DNA of 64,000 nt from Glandiceps talaboti. Its lineage: Eukaryota > Hemichordata > Enteropneusta > Spengelidae. The translations under genes were made by a program, and so were the position numbers. Below, piece by piece: positions 1 through 11,444 of this stretch (position 1 is the first letter of the stretch; each line of letters starts with the position of its first letter). The DNA lies in assembly GCF_964340395.1 (NCBI RefSeq), contig NC_135558.1, forward strand, positions 3,035,501-3,099,500, read 5' to 3'. Under the pieces are notes generated by a model. The model saw only the letters and a program-made list of their open reading frames with translations. It was not told the DNA's origin and made no database searches.

Positions 1-293
1 CATTGATAGTGTTTCTATCAAGTATGAAAGTATGTTTCAACTTCTGCATGCTAAACTAAAGAAATATAGCAAATGAAAACATTATTTAACACTTGATGTG
101 AGTGCTATAAATACATGTGGCATGACAGTACAATATCACATTACAATATTGGGTGTTTTGGCTTGTATGTGACTGTAAATTAAAAAGGAAGGAGAGGGAA
201 AAAATAAACAGCTAGCAAGCATCAAAACCTAAACAGTCTCTGAATCTACTGAATATTAGACAATTTACATGTAGCTTGGATAATATTTTGAAT

Positions 294-1497
294 CCTTTGG
301 CGTTTTCTCCCAGTGTTTTTGGTAGGTAAAATCTATGTTAGTTCCCCAGTCAGTTTACTAGAGTTGCCTACCAGCGTTTTTAGCTGAGGGTGGTAAGTAG
401 GTAAAATCTACCTGAATTCGCCAGTCATTTTACCAGGATTTTCTACAAGTTTTTTTTGTTTGGGGTAGTGAGTAGGTGAAATCGACCTTCAGGAGTGAAC
501 ATTATTCAGTCATTTTACCACTGGGTTCCCTACCAGTGTTTTTAGCTGAGGGTGGTAGGTAGGTAAAATCTACCTGAATTCCACAGTCATTTTACTGGGT
601 TTTCTACAATTGTTTGTATTTAGGGTAGTGAGCAGGTAAAATCTACCTGAGTTTCGTAGTCATTTTACCAGGGTTCCCTACTAAACTAATATAATTTAAC
701 TGATAATAAATATTAAAGTTATATGTACCTACAAAATTTCAGAATACTTGTAATATGATGAACTGTCACAGAACTGTCAAAAGGAAAGGATTATTTCTTT
801 TAGAAGCTAAGCTTTTGAATTGATCGTAAAAGTTTCCTTTATTTATTAATTTATTGATTACATAGAAGTGGCATTTGGCATATTCTTTAGTATTTATAGA
901 ACTGTATTTACATTATTGTGTAATATGAAAATGAATGACTAATACATGATGAATATCAATATGAATTGATTATAACATTGTGAATTTACATAAAGTATAT
1001 ATGTAGCTTTGAGTTGATCAATATAGTTACAATGTATCTTTATTGATCATGTGACTGGGATGTGTATATCAGTATTACCATAGTCTACATGTAGATATGT
1101 AGCCACCATGCCATAGTAGGCTGGCTGGGAGGTTGACTGATATAGTATACTCAATGGTTGACTTCCATAAACCATCATTAAAACACCGGTAGAAAACCGT
1201 GGTACTAAATGACTGGGGAACTCATTTAGATTTTACCTACTTCCCACCTACTGATCACCTTTAGCTAACAAAAACACCTTTAGGGGACCTTGTAAAATTA
1301 CTGGGGAACTCAGGTAGATTTTACCTACTTGCCACCTTTAATTTAACTAAAACATTGGTAGGGAACCCTTGTAAAATTACCAGGGAACTCAAGTACACTT
1401 TAAAAACTTACCATCATTGACAAAATATACTTGTAGAGAACCTGGGTAAAATGATGGGAAGTGAGCTACATGTTTTACCTACTTACCAATGTAACTG
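294..1497. mobile_element. Foldback-type element with inverted arrays of about 72-bp repeats
   Basis: The left arm (about 294-690) holds five units with ttttagctgagggtggta, gtaggtaaaatctacctga and cattttaccagggttccct. The right arm (about 1186-1497) holds the reverse complement (agggaacccttgtaaaatta, gattttacctacttgccacc). The middle 500 bp is unique AT-rich DNA without an ORF. Partial copies recur near 41791-41930 and at the right edge. Confidence 0.7.
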
Positions 1498-1888
1498 TCA
1501 TTGTTCACTTCATACATAAAAAAAGTTATTAAATCAGCATCTTTCACTTTCCTGTTCATTATTGCATTGACATTTTATTAGTAATAGTGGACTAAATATA
1601 GGAATATTGGTTTATCTAAGGCTATACCTATTATTCATAGCAAAACTAACCGCTACAGGACTTTTATTAAGAAAAGAAACATTTTATTACATTAATGCAT
1701 GTCTTCAGGCAAACATCCATCATAATAATTGTAAAATGAATTATGCGACAAGTTTATATATAGTTCATCACTTTCTAAATTACATTGTATAGGTATCGTA
1801 TGACAAATCTTAATGATAAATCCATGGAATTATGATGTAATATGACAAAATTATAATAAAGTAGATATGGTATAATATTTAATAGCTC

Positions 1889-2435
1889 ATGCACTGGCTC
1901 AATGACTAGTACACATGCATGTCCTATATACTATGTGATATTTTTTGGTGGTTTTTACCCAAGGATGCATTGCGGCGCAATGATTACGCATGCATGTTCT
2001 ATATACAGTATTATAATATACCTAGTGATAATGCTGTGCCATGATCTCTAGAATCAGTCACATGATAGGAAAATAGAATGACTATTACATGGTCACGTGA
2101 CCACCGCGCGTTCACAGCAGGTCAAAATGGCAGCTTCTGACAATGTCGTCTGCCACCGCGAGTTCACACGGCATGAGGTTTATTATAAAACACATATTGC
2201 CTGGCCTATATTCGGGCTATAGCACCCGTTCATTACCCCCTCATGACTGTGAGTTACCAGAATCACACGCTCGGGTGTAATAAACGGATGCTATAGCCCT
2301 CATGGCCAGGCAATGTGTGTTCACTATGTGCATTCTCCACGTGGAGGTCGTTATCTACAATATCATCGTAGGGCAGCGGCCTAGCGGGTCACAAATAAAT
2401 CTACCCTGGGTGAGCTTATGGGCTTTGCCTAGTTT
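1889..2435 (+). repeat. Interspersed repeat copy A, interrupted
   Basis: The outer parts match the reverse complement of 44641-44872 (ggctcaatgactagta, acccaaggatgcattgc, then gtgcattctcca, ctacaatatcat, gagcttatgggctttgcc). About 300 bp between roughly 2010 and 2325 is extra and contains a hairpin, so this copy seems to carry a nested insertion. Confidence 0.7.
2189..2321. repeat. Hairpin nested in repeat copy A
   Basis: The arms read acacatattgcctggcc and ggccaggcaatgtgtgt, with inner matches gggctatagcacccgtt and aacggatgctatagccc. It follows a short ORF (ATG 2127) and a GGTCACGTGACC palindrome (2091-2102). Confidence 0.65.
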
Positions 2436-2603
2436 TGATATTATTGTGATATATGGTACAATTATATAACTTATATCATATAATATACAAATAATACAAT
2501 ATGGTATGATATGATATGATAGAACCAACTGATTTTATTACATTTGTTAATTCAAATATTTTTTATCATATTATTATTGATGAAGATTGGGTATTTGTGT
2601 TGT

Positions 2604-2922
2604 ATTTTTAATTTATAAAACAATTTTATCATGGCTTCTTAGTTGAAATTTAAATGAAACAACATTGACAAAGTCTGTATTTGTAACTCAATAAATTGCA
2701 AAACATTAATAAATTGCAAAATGTTTGTGACACAAAATACATTGCAAAAAGCTAAAAAACTGTGTAAAAAGTTTGTGATTGTACGTACAATATCAAACAT
2801 TTTACACAATTATTAATCTTTTGTAATTTATTTTGAGTCACAAACAAGGGCTTGGCATGTATTGTTTCACATTGATTTTTCAAGGAGGAAGCCATGATAA
2901 AAATTTTTTATAAATTAAAAAT
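2604..2922. mobile_element. 319-bp imperfect foldback element
   Basis: The ends are atttttaatttataaaa and its complement. Further inverted blocks include ttatcatggcttc/gaagccatgata and gaaacaacattga/tcacattgatttttc. AT-rich and non-coding. Confidence 0.6.
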
Positions 2923-4119
2923 CAAAACTAAATAACAATTTGTCATCCATATCCCCACTTTAATAGACAGTTCATCACTGCTTGCAATAATCATGAGATA
3001 CATATAAGTGTTTTAGTATCAATATATGAGACTGTAAAATCAAAGTTAGTTTTGTGTCATAACGCTCCTCATATAATTCAGCAGACTATGTATACTCGCA
3101 TATAGCTCGTATTAGTTGGTAGAATCATACTTGGAGCATTATAGCATTGACTTGATAGGATTATGTATAAAAATCACATAGATTTGGGCTATATAGATAT
3201 ACGTACATAATCATTATGTGATATCCTGCAGGTATCTACATGTATATATGATATGCCTGCCATCAACAGTGTATGCTGTCAGCACTCATTGTCTATATAT
3301 TCATTTGTTTGAATCGCACTGGAAGCAGGTGCTATATATACTCATTTGACATTTTGATAGATATTAATATTTTCAATACCAATTTTGTGTGGGTGTTTTA
3401 CATGCATTTAATTAGGAGGAATACTGATAAATTACATACTCAAGATTCATTACTGTGTGGGAGTTATTTTCACTTTGTGGATAGACGGCAAACCAGACTG
3501 GGGAGATTTTTTTTAAATAGTATGATAACCTTTACATGTTTTGAGTTCGTTATTCATTAAACATTTTGAGAAAGGAAATGTGGTCAACTTTTTAAAAATA
3601 TTTTTTCCCAGTTATTAGTAGCCTCGAAAGTGACCCAGTGATTCCATTTCTAGTTGATAGTGGAACTTAAAAGTCAATAAATGAGTTCCACAGATATTTA
3701 ACCAAATTTCATTTGGTGAATTCAGTGAACTGTAAATGTGACTTGATTCACTTATTAATTATAGCACATTCCTATAATAGTTAGAAAACGTACCTTGACT
3801 GTCTTTGTGTTGCATTAAACTTCTGATCCAAACACAAACATGAAAAATGTTACCTGAAATTAATTTTTGACTGTGTACTTTGTCGTTTTGTTGTACACAG
3901 ATAAACTTTCATTTGAAACTGTTTTGTCTTATAGACATAAATGATATTATCATATATCAGTTTTCTAAATAAAATATATTAACACATCAACCTAATTCAG
4001 TTGATTAAAGTTGAGATATAATTTTCTGTATTTCTTTATTTGAAGCATTTATTGTTATATGATATGTGGTTCACTTACATATATTAAAAGTGACATGTTT
4101 TATTTTCATTTTATTGCAG

Positions 4120-4251
4120 CCAAGAACACAACTAAAAGTCAAACATATCCTGTTGATATGGAGTTTTATATTTGTGTGTAGTTGGATTGGTTATCTCAAG
4201 TATTCTAGTTATATTGATTTATGCAGAGAATACACAGTTACAACAGTTATA
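4120..4251 (+). CDS. DIPK1: DIPK1 exon with the transmembrane anchor
   Basis: Acceptor ttattgcag ends at 4119 and donor gtaagt starts at 4252. The exon is 44 codons, phase 0 at both ends. It encodes a basic stretch and then the signal-anchor helix (HILLIWSFIFVCSWIGY). The ORF stays open upstream of the acceptor to an ATG at 4066, but those residues lie before a good splice site and do not resemble the family. Confidence 0.85.
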
Positions 4252-4367
4252 GTAAGTACATGTACATTTTATCTCTCTCTGTTAGTCTGTACGTGTGTAT
4301 GTCTGCGTTCTCTCTTTCTTTCTATCTGTCTACATGTAACTCTCATCTTTCTCTCTCTGTCTTTCTC

Positions 4368-4398
<31 letters not shown>

Positions 4399-4469
4399 TT
4401 CTTTCTCTCTCTCTCTGTCTGCCTGTCTGTCTTTCTTTCTCTCTCTCGCTCTCTGTCTCTGTCTGTCTG

Positions 4470-4523
<54 letters not shown>

Positions 4524-6625
4524 CCTCTCTCTCTCTCTCCCTCCCTCCCTCCCTCCCTCCCTCCCTCCCTGTCCACACCACTATATGTGATGATCAAGAG
4601 ATCAAAGGCTTTGATTGGTAAACATATTCATTTGCAGGTTTCCCAGATACTATATATAGTCTCCTAGTCTTTCTGCCTTACCCTTCTCATTTCCATTATT
4701 ATTGTTTGCTACAAAAGAAAGTGACTACATATTTTTCTGTATATATTGTATTTGACAGTGTGATCGTTATCGTAAAGGTGTCATCACAGGTTCATTATGT
4801 GAAGAGTTATGTGAAACCCATACTATTGTCTTTGGTAGATGCCTATCACACTTTCCATCACAGCAGGTAAGTAGAAATGACCTTTGACATTTGCAAACTT
4901 CTCATCAACATGACCATACTTTTATTCTGATTCTAAATTAAAAGAACACATCGATCAACTTTGTCATCTATTGTTTATTACCTTATGACATTTGAGGGGC
5001 TGCAAAGACCATACATGTACATTACAATAACTACCTAATTGTATTATCAGGGCAGAGATGATATAGCCTTGGGATCATTCAGTAAAGTTTACCCTATTTT
5101 AGACCAAAATACTATACTGTAAAGTGGGTCCCATTTCAGATAGTTGATAGTTCTGGAACTCTTTCTTGGTTGTAACTCGGAGTTTCATGCATAGTGCGAT
5201 CATCAGACAACTGGTTTCTACTCTCTGGGTGTGCTGTTTATATAGAGTGCAGACAATAGAAATATCATCACTGTTGTCTATGTGTTCGTGGGTTGGTGCT
5301 GTGTGTGTGAAGATGTTGGTTGTTATTGTAACTAGGTATGAAGTTGTCAAGCAGAGGTATAGAAAAGGCTGACCCTGAACAAAAGAATAATCCTATGATG
5401 TATTACTTTCAAAACCTGGTATCCAGTTTTTTTGGTCATCATACTGCAGTTGTACCAATCCCAGTTTATTTGATAAACTTGTTGTAAGCAGTCAGTGGTT
5501 TTTTTGTGGACTACAAATTATTATCTACACCGTGTATTTTGATAGAAGTTTCAAATCAAATTCCATTTGTATACTTATGTGACTGTTGTGTCTTTATTTC
5601 AGGTTTACTCCGGTTATATCAAGCCAACAGGACCAAAACAGAAAATCAAACATGTCATCATTAAATTCAATATGGAAAAATTACTGAGTTCAGACCCTAT
5701 GGTACGTGAGTCGCTGTATAATAAACCAGAAAAAGGCAGTTCTATGGATGATTTCCGTGTGATTTTAAGCGCATATCTTGAAAGGAAACTTGGAGATGGT
5801 GATCACTCCAATCTGTTGACTCGTATTATTGGTGTAGCAGATATTAATTATGATGGTAAAGTCACACTGGCAGAAGCTAAAACTATGTGGGCATTGCTAC
5901 AAAATAGTGAATTCTTCATGATGATGGTACTAAAGGAGAGTGACCATATTCCAAAATTAGAAGGATTTTGTGGTGATATGTTTATTGTAGAAGAAGCCAT
6001 GGTAGATAGAGTATATGGTGTAGAACTACCAGGTGCTATTAATATGATGTTACCCAACAGTTATAAACGAAGTATTGATCAATGGTTTACACCGACATGG
6101 CCACAGAAAGCACATATTGCAGTTGGAATGCTGGAATTTGTTGAAGAGATCTTCCATGGACCAAATGGAAACTTGTATATGTGTGATTTAACAGAACATA
6201 GTGTTGGATTTACAGACAAACATGAAGTCAAAGTGATCAACTTTGCAAATCTTGTACCAGAGACCACACTAGCACAGATACTGAGAGAAAGACGCTGTAC
6301 TCAAAACAGTGATTGTAGTTATGCAGAGAATTGTAATACTGTCTGTGACTCACACACACAACAATGTACGGGACAACTTGTACACCCTAATCTACAAAAA
6401 GTATGTGTCTTACTCCATACATTCCTGCTAAGAGGAGCGCCCTCAGAGGTCAAACAAGAAGTGGAGGAGGAACTACAGAAGTGTCTTTCACTCGACGCCA
6501 CCAAAGATAATGACATACAACTTACCCACTCACTTGTTCTCAATTCTCTCAGAAGTACTCTCTGGAAACAAATATCAAATGAAAAATTTGACAACAGTAA
6601 TAATCAGAACAAAAAGGGTAGATAG
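4120..6625 (+). CDS. DIPK1: DIPK1/FAM69 family divergent protein kinase, 5'-partial (three coding exons)
   Basis: Three exons with GT-AG borders (4120-4251, 4759-4866, 5603-6625) join in frame to 420 residues plus stop. The family (vertebrate DIPK1A/B/C, formerly FAM69) consists of cysteine-rich type II membrane proteins of the ER with a kinase-like fold; their substrate is not well established. Visible here are a single membrane segment (about residues 9-26 of the visible part, followed by W-x-x-Y-x-x-Y-S-S-Y), paired cysteines in the second exon, an EF-hand-like loop (DINYDGKVTLAE, 5840-5875) inserted in the kinase N-lobe, the family motifs FCGDM, WPQKA and FVEEIFHGP, and a cysteine cluster near 6295-6370. 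Human DIPK1A is 428 aa, so only some 10-25 N-terminal residues are missing. That first exon was not identified upstream. Family assignment is from remembered similarity along the whole length. Confidence 0.9.
4262..4572 (+). repeat. Pyrimidine microsatellite (TCTG/TC/CCCT) in a DIPK1 intron
   Basis: A 300-bp nearly pure pyrimidine strand, TCTG-rich then TC then CCCT, about 190 bp before the next acceptor. The Ser/Leu-rich and Arg/Glu-rich ORFs across it are artefacts. Confidence 0.95.
4759..4866 (+). CDS. DIPK1: DIPK1 cysteine-rich exon
   Basis: Short exon of 36 codons, phase 0 at both ends, with acceptor ending at 4758 (tttgacag) and donor gtaagt at 4867. It encodes CDRYRKGVITG followed by C-x3-LC and FGRCLS, matching the luminal cysteine motif (CDKYKTG...GxxC) of DIPK1A. 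Confidence 0.88.
5603..6625 (+). CDS. DIPK1: DIPK1 last exon, kinase-like domain
   Basis: Long terminal exon of 340 codons plus TAG, acceptor tttatttcag ending at 5602. It holds the EF-hand loop, the kinase-like core and the C-terminal region (LLRGAPSEVKQEVEEEL). The ATG at 5567 lies in the preceding intron and is not the start. Confidence 0.92.
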   Translation, partial: VYSGYIKPTGPKQKIKHVIIKFNMEKLLSSDPMVRESLYNKPEKGSSMDDFRVILSAYLERKLGDGDHSNLLTRIIGVADINYDGKVTLAEAKTMWALLQNSEFFMMMVLKESDHIPKLEGFCGDMFIVEEAMVDRVYGVELPGAINMMLPNSYKRSIDQWFTPTWPQKAHIAVGMLEFVEEIFHGPNGNLYMCDLTEHSVGFTDKHEVKVINFANLVPETTLAQILRERRCTQNSDCSYAENCNTVCDSHTQQCTGQLVHPNLQKVCVLLHTFLLRGAPSEVKQEVEEELQKCLSLDATKDNDIQLTHSLVLNSLRSTLWKQISNEKFDNSNNQNKKGR

Positions 6626-7335
6626 CAACAATGATACAAAGAATGGCTTCCTGTACAGATTATAAAGCATAATGATGAAGATAGGAAAAGTTTATATTTC
6701 CATAATTTCTCCAAAACTTCAACTAATTATGTATAGTTTAAATTGGATTTGTAACTCATAAGACTTATGTTGGGATTTTTCATTCTTTATGAGTGAATCA
6801 CACCATTGTTTTATTAACAAGTGATGACAAAAATATTGTGATTGGAAATTGACACCAAATATTTAAAACCCTTAGGTTGAAAAATTATGATTAGTAATGT
6901 CTACCAGAGTACAAAGTACAATGTACAATGAAAACTAAAGACTGTCACCATATGTGTAAATACTGAGTTTATACCAGTGTCCTATATAACTTAGATATCG
7001 ATAGTAAACGAGTACAAAAATCACACGAGTCTTCAACTAGTTTTGCACCTTTACAGACTTTTATCCAGAACTTTGATTTGAATTCCACAGTTACCAATGT
7101 TATAACATTATTCTTGAATACCACATTCTTTGTTCTTTTACAATTGTAGTAAAAACTGCATTTTGATTTTACCACTGATAACAGTAGTAAAATGCTTCCA
7201 ATGTTGAAACCAGTGAAATCGTTCATATCTACAATCCATTTTTATTTTAAACTTTTGAAACCCTGTGTTGGCTGTTATTACGTTCTTTGTTGTCCTCATA
7301 GTGTTACTTGGCAGGTGTTTACTTCATTAAGTGTG

Positions 7336-7388
7336 TTTGTTTGTTTGTTTGTTTGTTTGTTTGTTTGTTTGTTTGTTAGTTTGTTTAT
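7336..7388 (+). repeat. TTTG microsatellite
   Basis: About 12 TTTG units in the 3' flank of DIPK1. A second, shorter TTTG run lies at 9500-9535. Confidence 0.95.
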
Positions 7389-8175
7389 GTTCATATATAG
7401 GACTAGAGAGTTAGAAACTAGTATGTAGTCAGAGCCATGCATAGAGACATTGCCAAGTCCAGACACTTCACAAAAAGTGATATTGACAGAAACAAAAAGT
7501 ATAAAAGATGCCTTCAAACATTTCTCTAAAGCTACATTCAGATTTTATCCTTCAATACAGTCATCAGCTATTAGAGTACAACTGAAAGGTTTTAGTACCT
7601 GTGCCCAGAACAAGTCAATACATTGAATAGTGTGTTGAAATATAAACCTGTACATTGCAATCAAGTTAGGGAGTTGTGGATTAGGTTAGGGATACTATGT
7701 ACATGTATTAGGTTAGGATATTGATAGGATGAGACCCCCTAATGTACATTCAATTTGTCATATAAGTATCACAGTTTTTGTGCAGCAATGTTCAGAGTAT
7801 ATTTAGATTTTATATCAGGAGTTGTATGTTTGTCATACTTGTTAAACCAGTGAAGGACAGAATTTGAAAACTGGATTTACTTATAAATATATAGTTATGG
7901 TTCTTCCTTGTATCACTACAACTAATAGATGAGTTGCTGTGCATAGTTGGGTTGCTACACATAGTTTGGTTGCTATGTTTAAAGTTTGGTTGCTATGTGT
8001 AAAGTTTGGTTGCTACACATAGTTTGGTTGCTATGTGTAGTTCTAGTGAGAAAAGATAACTAATTGCTACAGCTGAAAAATAGTTTGTTATACATAGATT
8101 TATAGGTAAATGAAAATAAGAATTGATATGACACGTGTTTTTTGTGACATGTTCATAAAAATGTACACTTTAGAT

Positions 8176-8264
8176 ATGATGTAGTGGACATGTGTTATTT
8201 GCTTATGATGTAGTGGACATGTGTTATTTGCTTATGATGTTCTGGACATGTGTTATTTGCTTTT
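8176..8264 (+). repeat. 30-bp tandem repeat, three units
   Basis: Units of tgatgtagtggacatgtg plus ttatttgcttat. Just after it lies an AATAAA (8271-8276), a possible distal poly(A) signal for DIPK1. Confidence 0.8.
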
Positions 8265-8319
8265 AATAATAATAAAGCTGTGACTTTAATTATCAGAAAA
8301 ATGAAATGTGCAAAAAAAC

Positions 8320-8760
8320 ATTAACAGTTTTAGTTATTGCAATATTAATATGCTGTTGTGGCATCATGTCATTTGCATTGTTTATCACAAAATGAAAACA
8401 TAATTATTGGAGTGACAAAAAAAGTCTTCACAAAAGTGTTACATTGTTTATCACAAAACAAATCCTGTAATTACTTAGTGGAATGGTAAAACATTTTCAA
8501 CAAAGAAATTTTCATTTGCATTGTGTATCACAAAATGAAACTTGTTTCTATTACTGAAGCAATAAAAGAGTCTTCTCAAAAGATGTTTCATTTTGTATAG
8601 TCAGTCTATCACAACATGAAGCCTGTAATTACTGCAATGGTGAAATGAAACCTGTTTCTGTTGATAGAGTGGTAAAAAAATTCTACTGCAAAAGTTTCAT
8701 TCAATTTGTTTATTAGAATGTGAAACCCTTGCTATAATAAATAATGGAGTGGTACAAAGT
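8320..8760 (+). repeat. Degenerate tandem repeat of about 85-95 bp
   Basis: Five or so diverged units recur with gtttatcacaaaatgaaa, cctgtaattactg, gagtggtaaaa and caaaagtttcatt. It is an old array with heavy divergence. Confidence 0.6.
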
Positions 8761-9795
8761 TTGGCACAAGAGCATTTTATCTGGATCTTTTGTTATAAAA
8801 TGTAACAGGGTAAAAAAGCATGGAGGCTACTGCAGTCTTTTGAATGTTAGCATTTTATTTGGATAATTTATCATAAATTGAGAAATGCAGAAATAATTAC
8901 AGTACAAATTATTGTTATTCACCCTTTTTTTCCTAAATATCCAGTTTTAGAATTGCCACTCACACTGACACAACCATGCATTATGTTTTCCAGCCAAGTT
9001 TACAAAAATAATGAAGAATAATGAAAAGGACTTGTACATATCTTGTTTCTGAAATCTGAAGAAATTTGACATTTTGGCGTTTACTTCCAACAACAGTGAT
9101 TATGGATAATATATCTGTGGCTGAAATAAATCACAGACTGAATTTGAACTTTGACCCCTACTGTTTTTGACTCAAAAACAGTTGAACAAGACAATACAGT
9201 TAAAGATTGGAAAGTATAGAGAATTTGATTTACTTATAGCATTACACTTCAATAAATTCGTTTAAAGTGTGTATTTTTTAGTAAAGTTTGCTGAAATGTA
9301 ACAAAGTATACATTGACTACTGAAGTTACGCATTTTATGGAAATAGATTTGCCAGTGAGATGTCTCGTCTTTTGCATGCTAGTTACGTTGTGTATTAGAG
9401 AATAAATAAGTCTGTGCTTTTCTGTTGTAGACTTTTCTTTTGCTGAACATTAAAACTTTGATAAAATAAATAAGTAAGCAGATTCTACAATGTGTGTGTA
9501 TTTGTTTGTTTGTTTGTTTGTTTGTTTGTTTGTAAACTTGTCAGTGTGGTTATGTTGTCACAAGGGAAAACTAACTGTGGTGAATTTCAGAGTTGTGAGA
9601 TTGAGATTGAGTCAAAATCATTCAACAACAAATTGGCAAGACAAAAGTAAAGCACTGTACAGTTACTACCTCTGGTACAGACCCATAATAGTACAACCTG
9701 TGATACATTTGACATAGTGCAAGTTTCATACACCTTGCTGAAGACTACTCTTATTACATGCCTTAGTATGCATTTGCTATATTGCCATTGTTTCA

Positions 9796-10026
9796 GATAC
9801 AAACATCTGAGATAAGTGCTGAGTGAGTGAAGTTCATAGTAACCATGATACAAACATCTGAGATAAGTGCTGAGTGAGTGAAGTTCATACTAACCATGAT
9901 ACAAACATCTGAGATAAGTGAGTGAGTGAAGTTCATACTAACCATGATACAAACATCTGAGATAAGTGCTGAGTGAGTGAAGTTCATACTAACCATGATA
10001 CAAACATCTGAGATAAGTGAGTGAGA
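9796..10026 (+). repeat. About 50-bp tandem repeat
   Basis: Five units of gatacaaacatctgagataa, gtgctgagtgagtgaagttc and atactaacca. One unit lacks an internal gtgct block. It lies between DIPK1 and V-ATPase G. Confidence 0.92.
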
Positions 10027-10319
10027 GGCTAGTGGTTGCACAACAATGATGGGCAATATACAAAAAAGTAGTATCTTGTCAATATTTGTATTTTTGCAAG
10101 ACACTCACATTTTGAGCCTAGCTGGGTGAAATCTTAATTTAAAAAAAATCAATACATATTGCCCAATATGCAAATGTTCTTAAATATATTATGGGCCCCA
10201 ATATGCAAATGTTCTTAAATATATTATGGACCCCAATATGGGTACATTGTATTAATACATGTACACCATCACACATAATCAATGAACATGATGGAGGTTG
10301 ACTTGTAAACAAGGTATAG

Positions 10320-10441
10320 AATGTGATAAATCCTATGACCCATGTGATAAATCGTACAACCCATGTGATAAATCCTATAGCCCATGTGATAAATCCTATA
10401 ACCCATGTGATAAATCTTATAATCATGTGATAAATCCTATA
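10320..10441 (+). repeat. 21-bp tandem repeat
   Basis: About six units of tgataaatcctatgacccat plus g. The short ORFs across it are artefacts. Confidence 0.9.
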
Positions 10442-11339
10442 TATATATATAATATAATTTACCTCTTACTGTGTACCAATACAACAATTTGTTAGCGTAC
10501 CAAGATCACAAATACTTTTGCATTTTTCACAATATACGGTAAACCTACTTGCTACAAGAAAATTTTAGTCTTGAGCTAGATCTGAAAGACTAATTTTTAC
10601 TAATTACCAGACTGGTACATTGTGTTAATGTATGAGAAGGTAGTTTAGTCAATACTTTTTTCTTTTGGGGGGGGGGGGGATTTTTGTTTTCCAGCAAAAT
10701 AAGTGATCATTTCCAGGTTTACAATATAGCGCCCTCTGATGACAATATTATTTTATCTATTCATCACCAATTCCAATAATCATGATTTTCCTCACTACAG
10801 CCACCAATAGACCACATGAAAGGGAAATGTCAAATGCCATGCAACATCACAAACACACCGAATGTTAGAAAGAAATACAAGAGATATCATGGTGTAGTTA
10901 TTAGATCATTAAATTATATGATTTGTAAACTTTTGAAAAAAAAATCATCACATAATACAGTCGTGAACAGCACCCCTCGCAGCACCCCTATTACACTACT
11001 GATGTACATGAATGGTGGGAGAGGGGGGATTAATGTACTGCAATTTGTGTATTGCAAATCATTACGAGGAACCCAGGATGGGGGAACCCCCGACACTCAA
11101 CAAAATGCAAAACTGTTCGAAAATTCAAGCCGTTTTTATACTCATTCTAAATACTGCTAAATATTACCAAAATATACATTCTTTAAAATTCACGATATGC
11201 TCACGACTGTTGTTCTATCAGAGGAAAAAATAACAGCAAACAATAAATACAGTCTCCGAAAAAAAAGAATGCGAAACCTTTAACGAGAAACAAAAGAATA
11301 TGAGAAGGTCATCGGTAGGGGTGTAGTTCCGTGTCATAA

Positions 11340-11347
11340 TCACGTGA
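11340..11347. promoter_or_regulatory. Palindromic E-box (TCACGTGA) before V-ATPase G
   Basis: A perfect 8-bp palindrome containing CACGTG ends 15 bp before the V-ATPase ATG. In vertebrates many V-ATPase genes carry CLEAR-type sites (GTCACGTGAC) bound by TFEB/TFE3/MITF, which couple them to lysosomal gene expression. Only the core is present here, and a working site is inference. Confidence 0.45.
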
Positions 11348-11362
11348 TGGATAAAGATCAAA

Positions 11363-11444
11363 ATGGCTGCTCAGACAACTGGAATACAGCAACTCCTTCA
11401 GGCAGAAAAACGTGCCGCAGAAAAAGTTGGAGAAGCTAGAAAAC
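11363..11444 (+). CDS. ATP6V1G1: V-ATPase G exon 1
   Basis: 82 nt from ATG to donor gtaagt at 11445, ending in phase 1. It encodes the conserved N-terminus up to EARK, and the split arginine codon is completed by exon 2. Confidence 0.93.

Larger units (their letters stand above)
1..4119. other. Gene-poor left flank
   Basis: Apart from the elements listed at 294-1497, 1889-2435 and 2604-2922, I see AT-rich DNA without a recognisable coding exon. The missing first exon of DIPK1 should be here or left of the window. ORFs at 1607 and 3273 show no family features. Confidence 0.6.
6626..11339. other. Spacer between DIPK1 and V-ATPase G
   Basis: It contains the DIPK1 3' UTR of unknown length, several tandem repeats listed separately and a G-run at 10667-10679. 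The ORF at 10816-11160 is not recognisable. No other gene is seen. Confidence 0.6.

Noticed and set aside
2127-2180. Short ATG ORF (MAASDNVVCHREFTRHE) with a GT donor in phase 0 as the missing first exon of DIPK1
   Set aside because: Phase and length would fit, but the sequence does not resemble the family N-terminus and lies inside an apparent nested mobile insertion.
4066-4667. ORFs of Ser-Leu or Arg-Glu repeats around the first visible DIPK1 exon
   Set aside because: Only 4120-4251 is exon; the rest is read-through into a TCTG/TC microsatellite in the intron.
10816-11160. 114-codon ORF before V-ATPase G
   Set aside because: No recognisable motif, low-complexity content and overlapping ORFs in other frames. 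It fits intergenic DNA.
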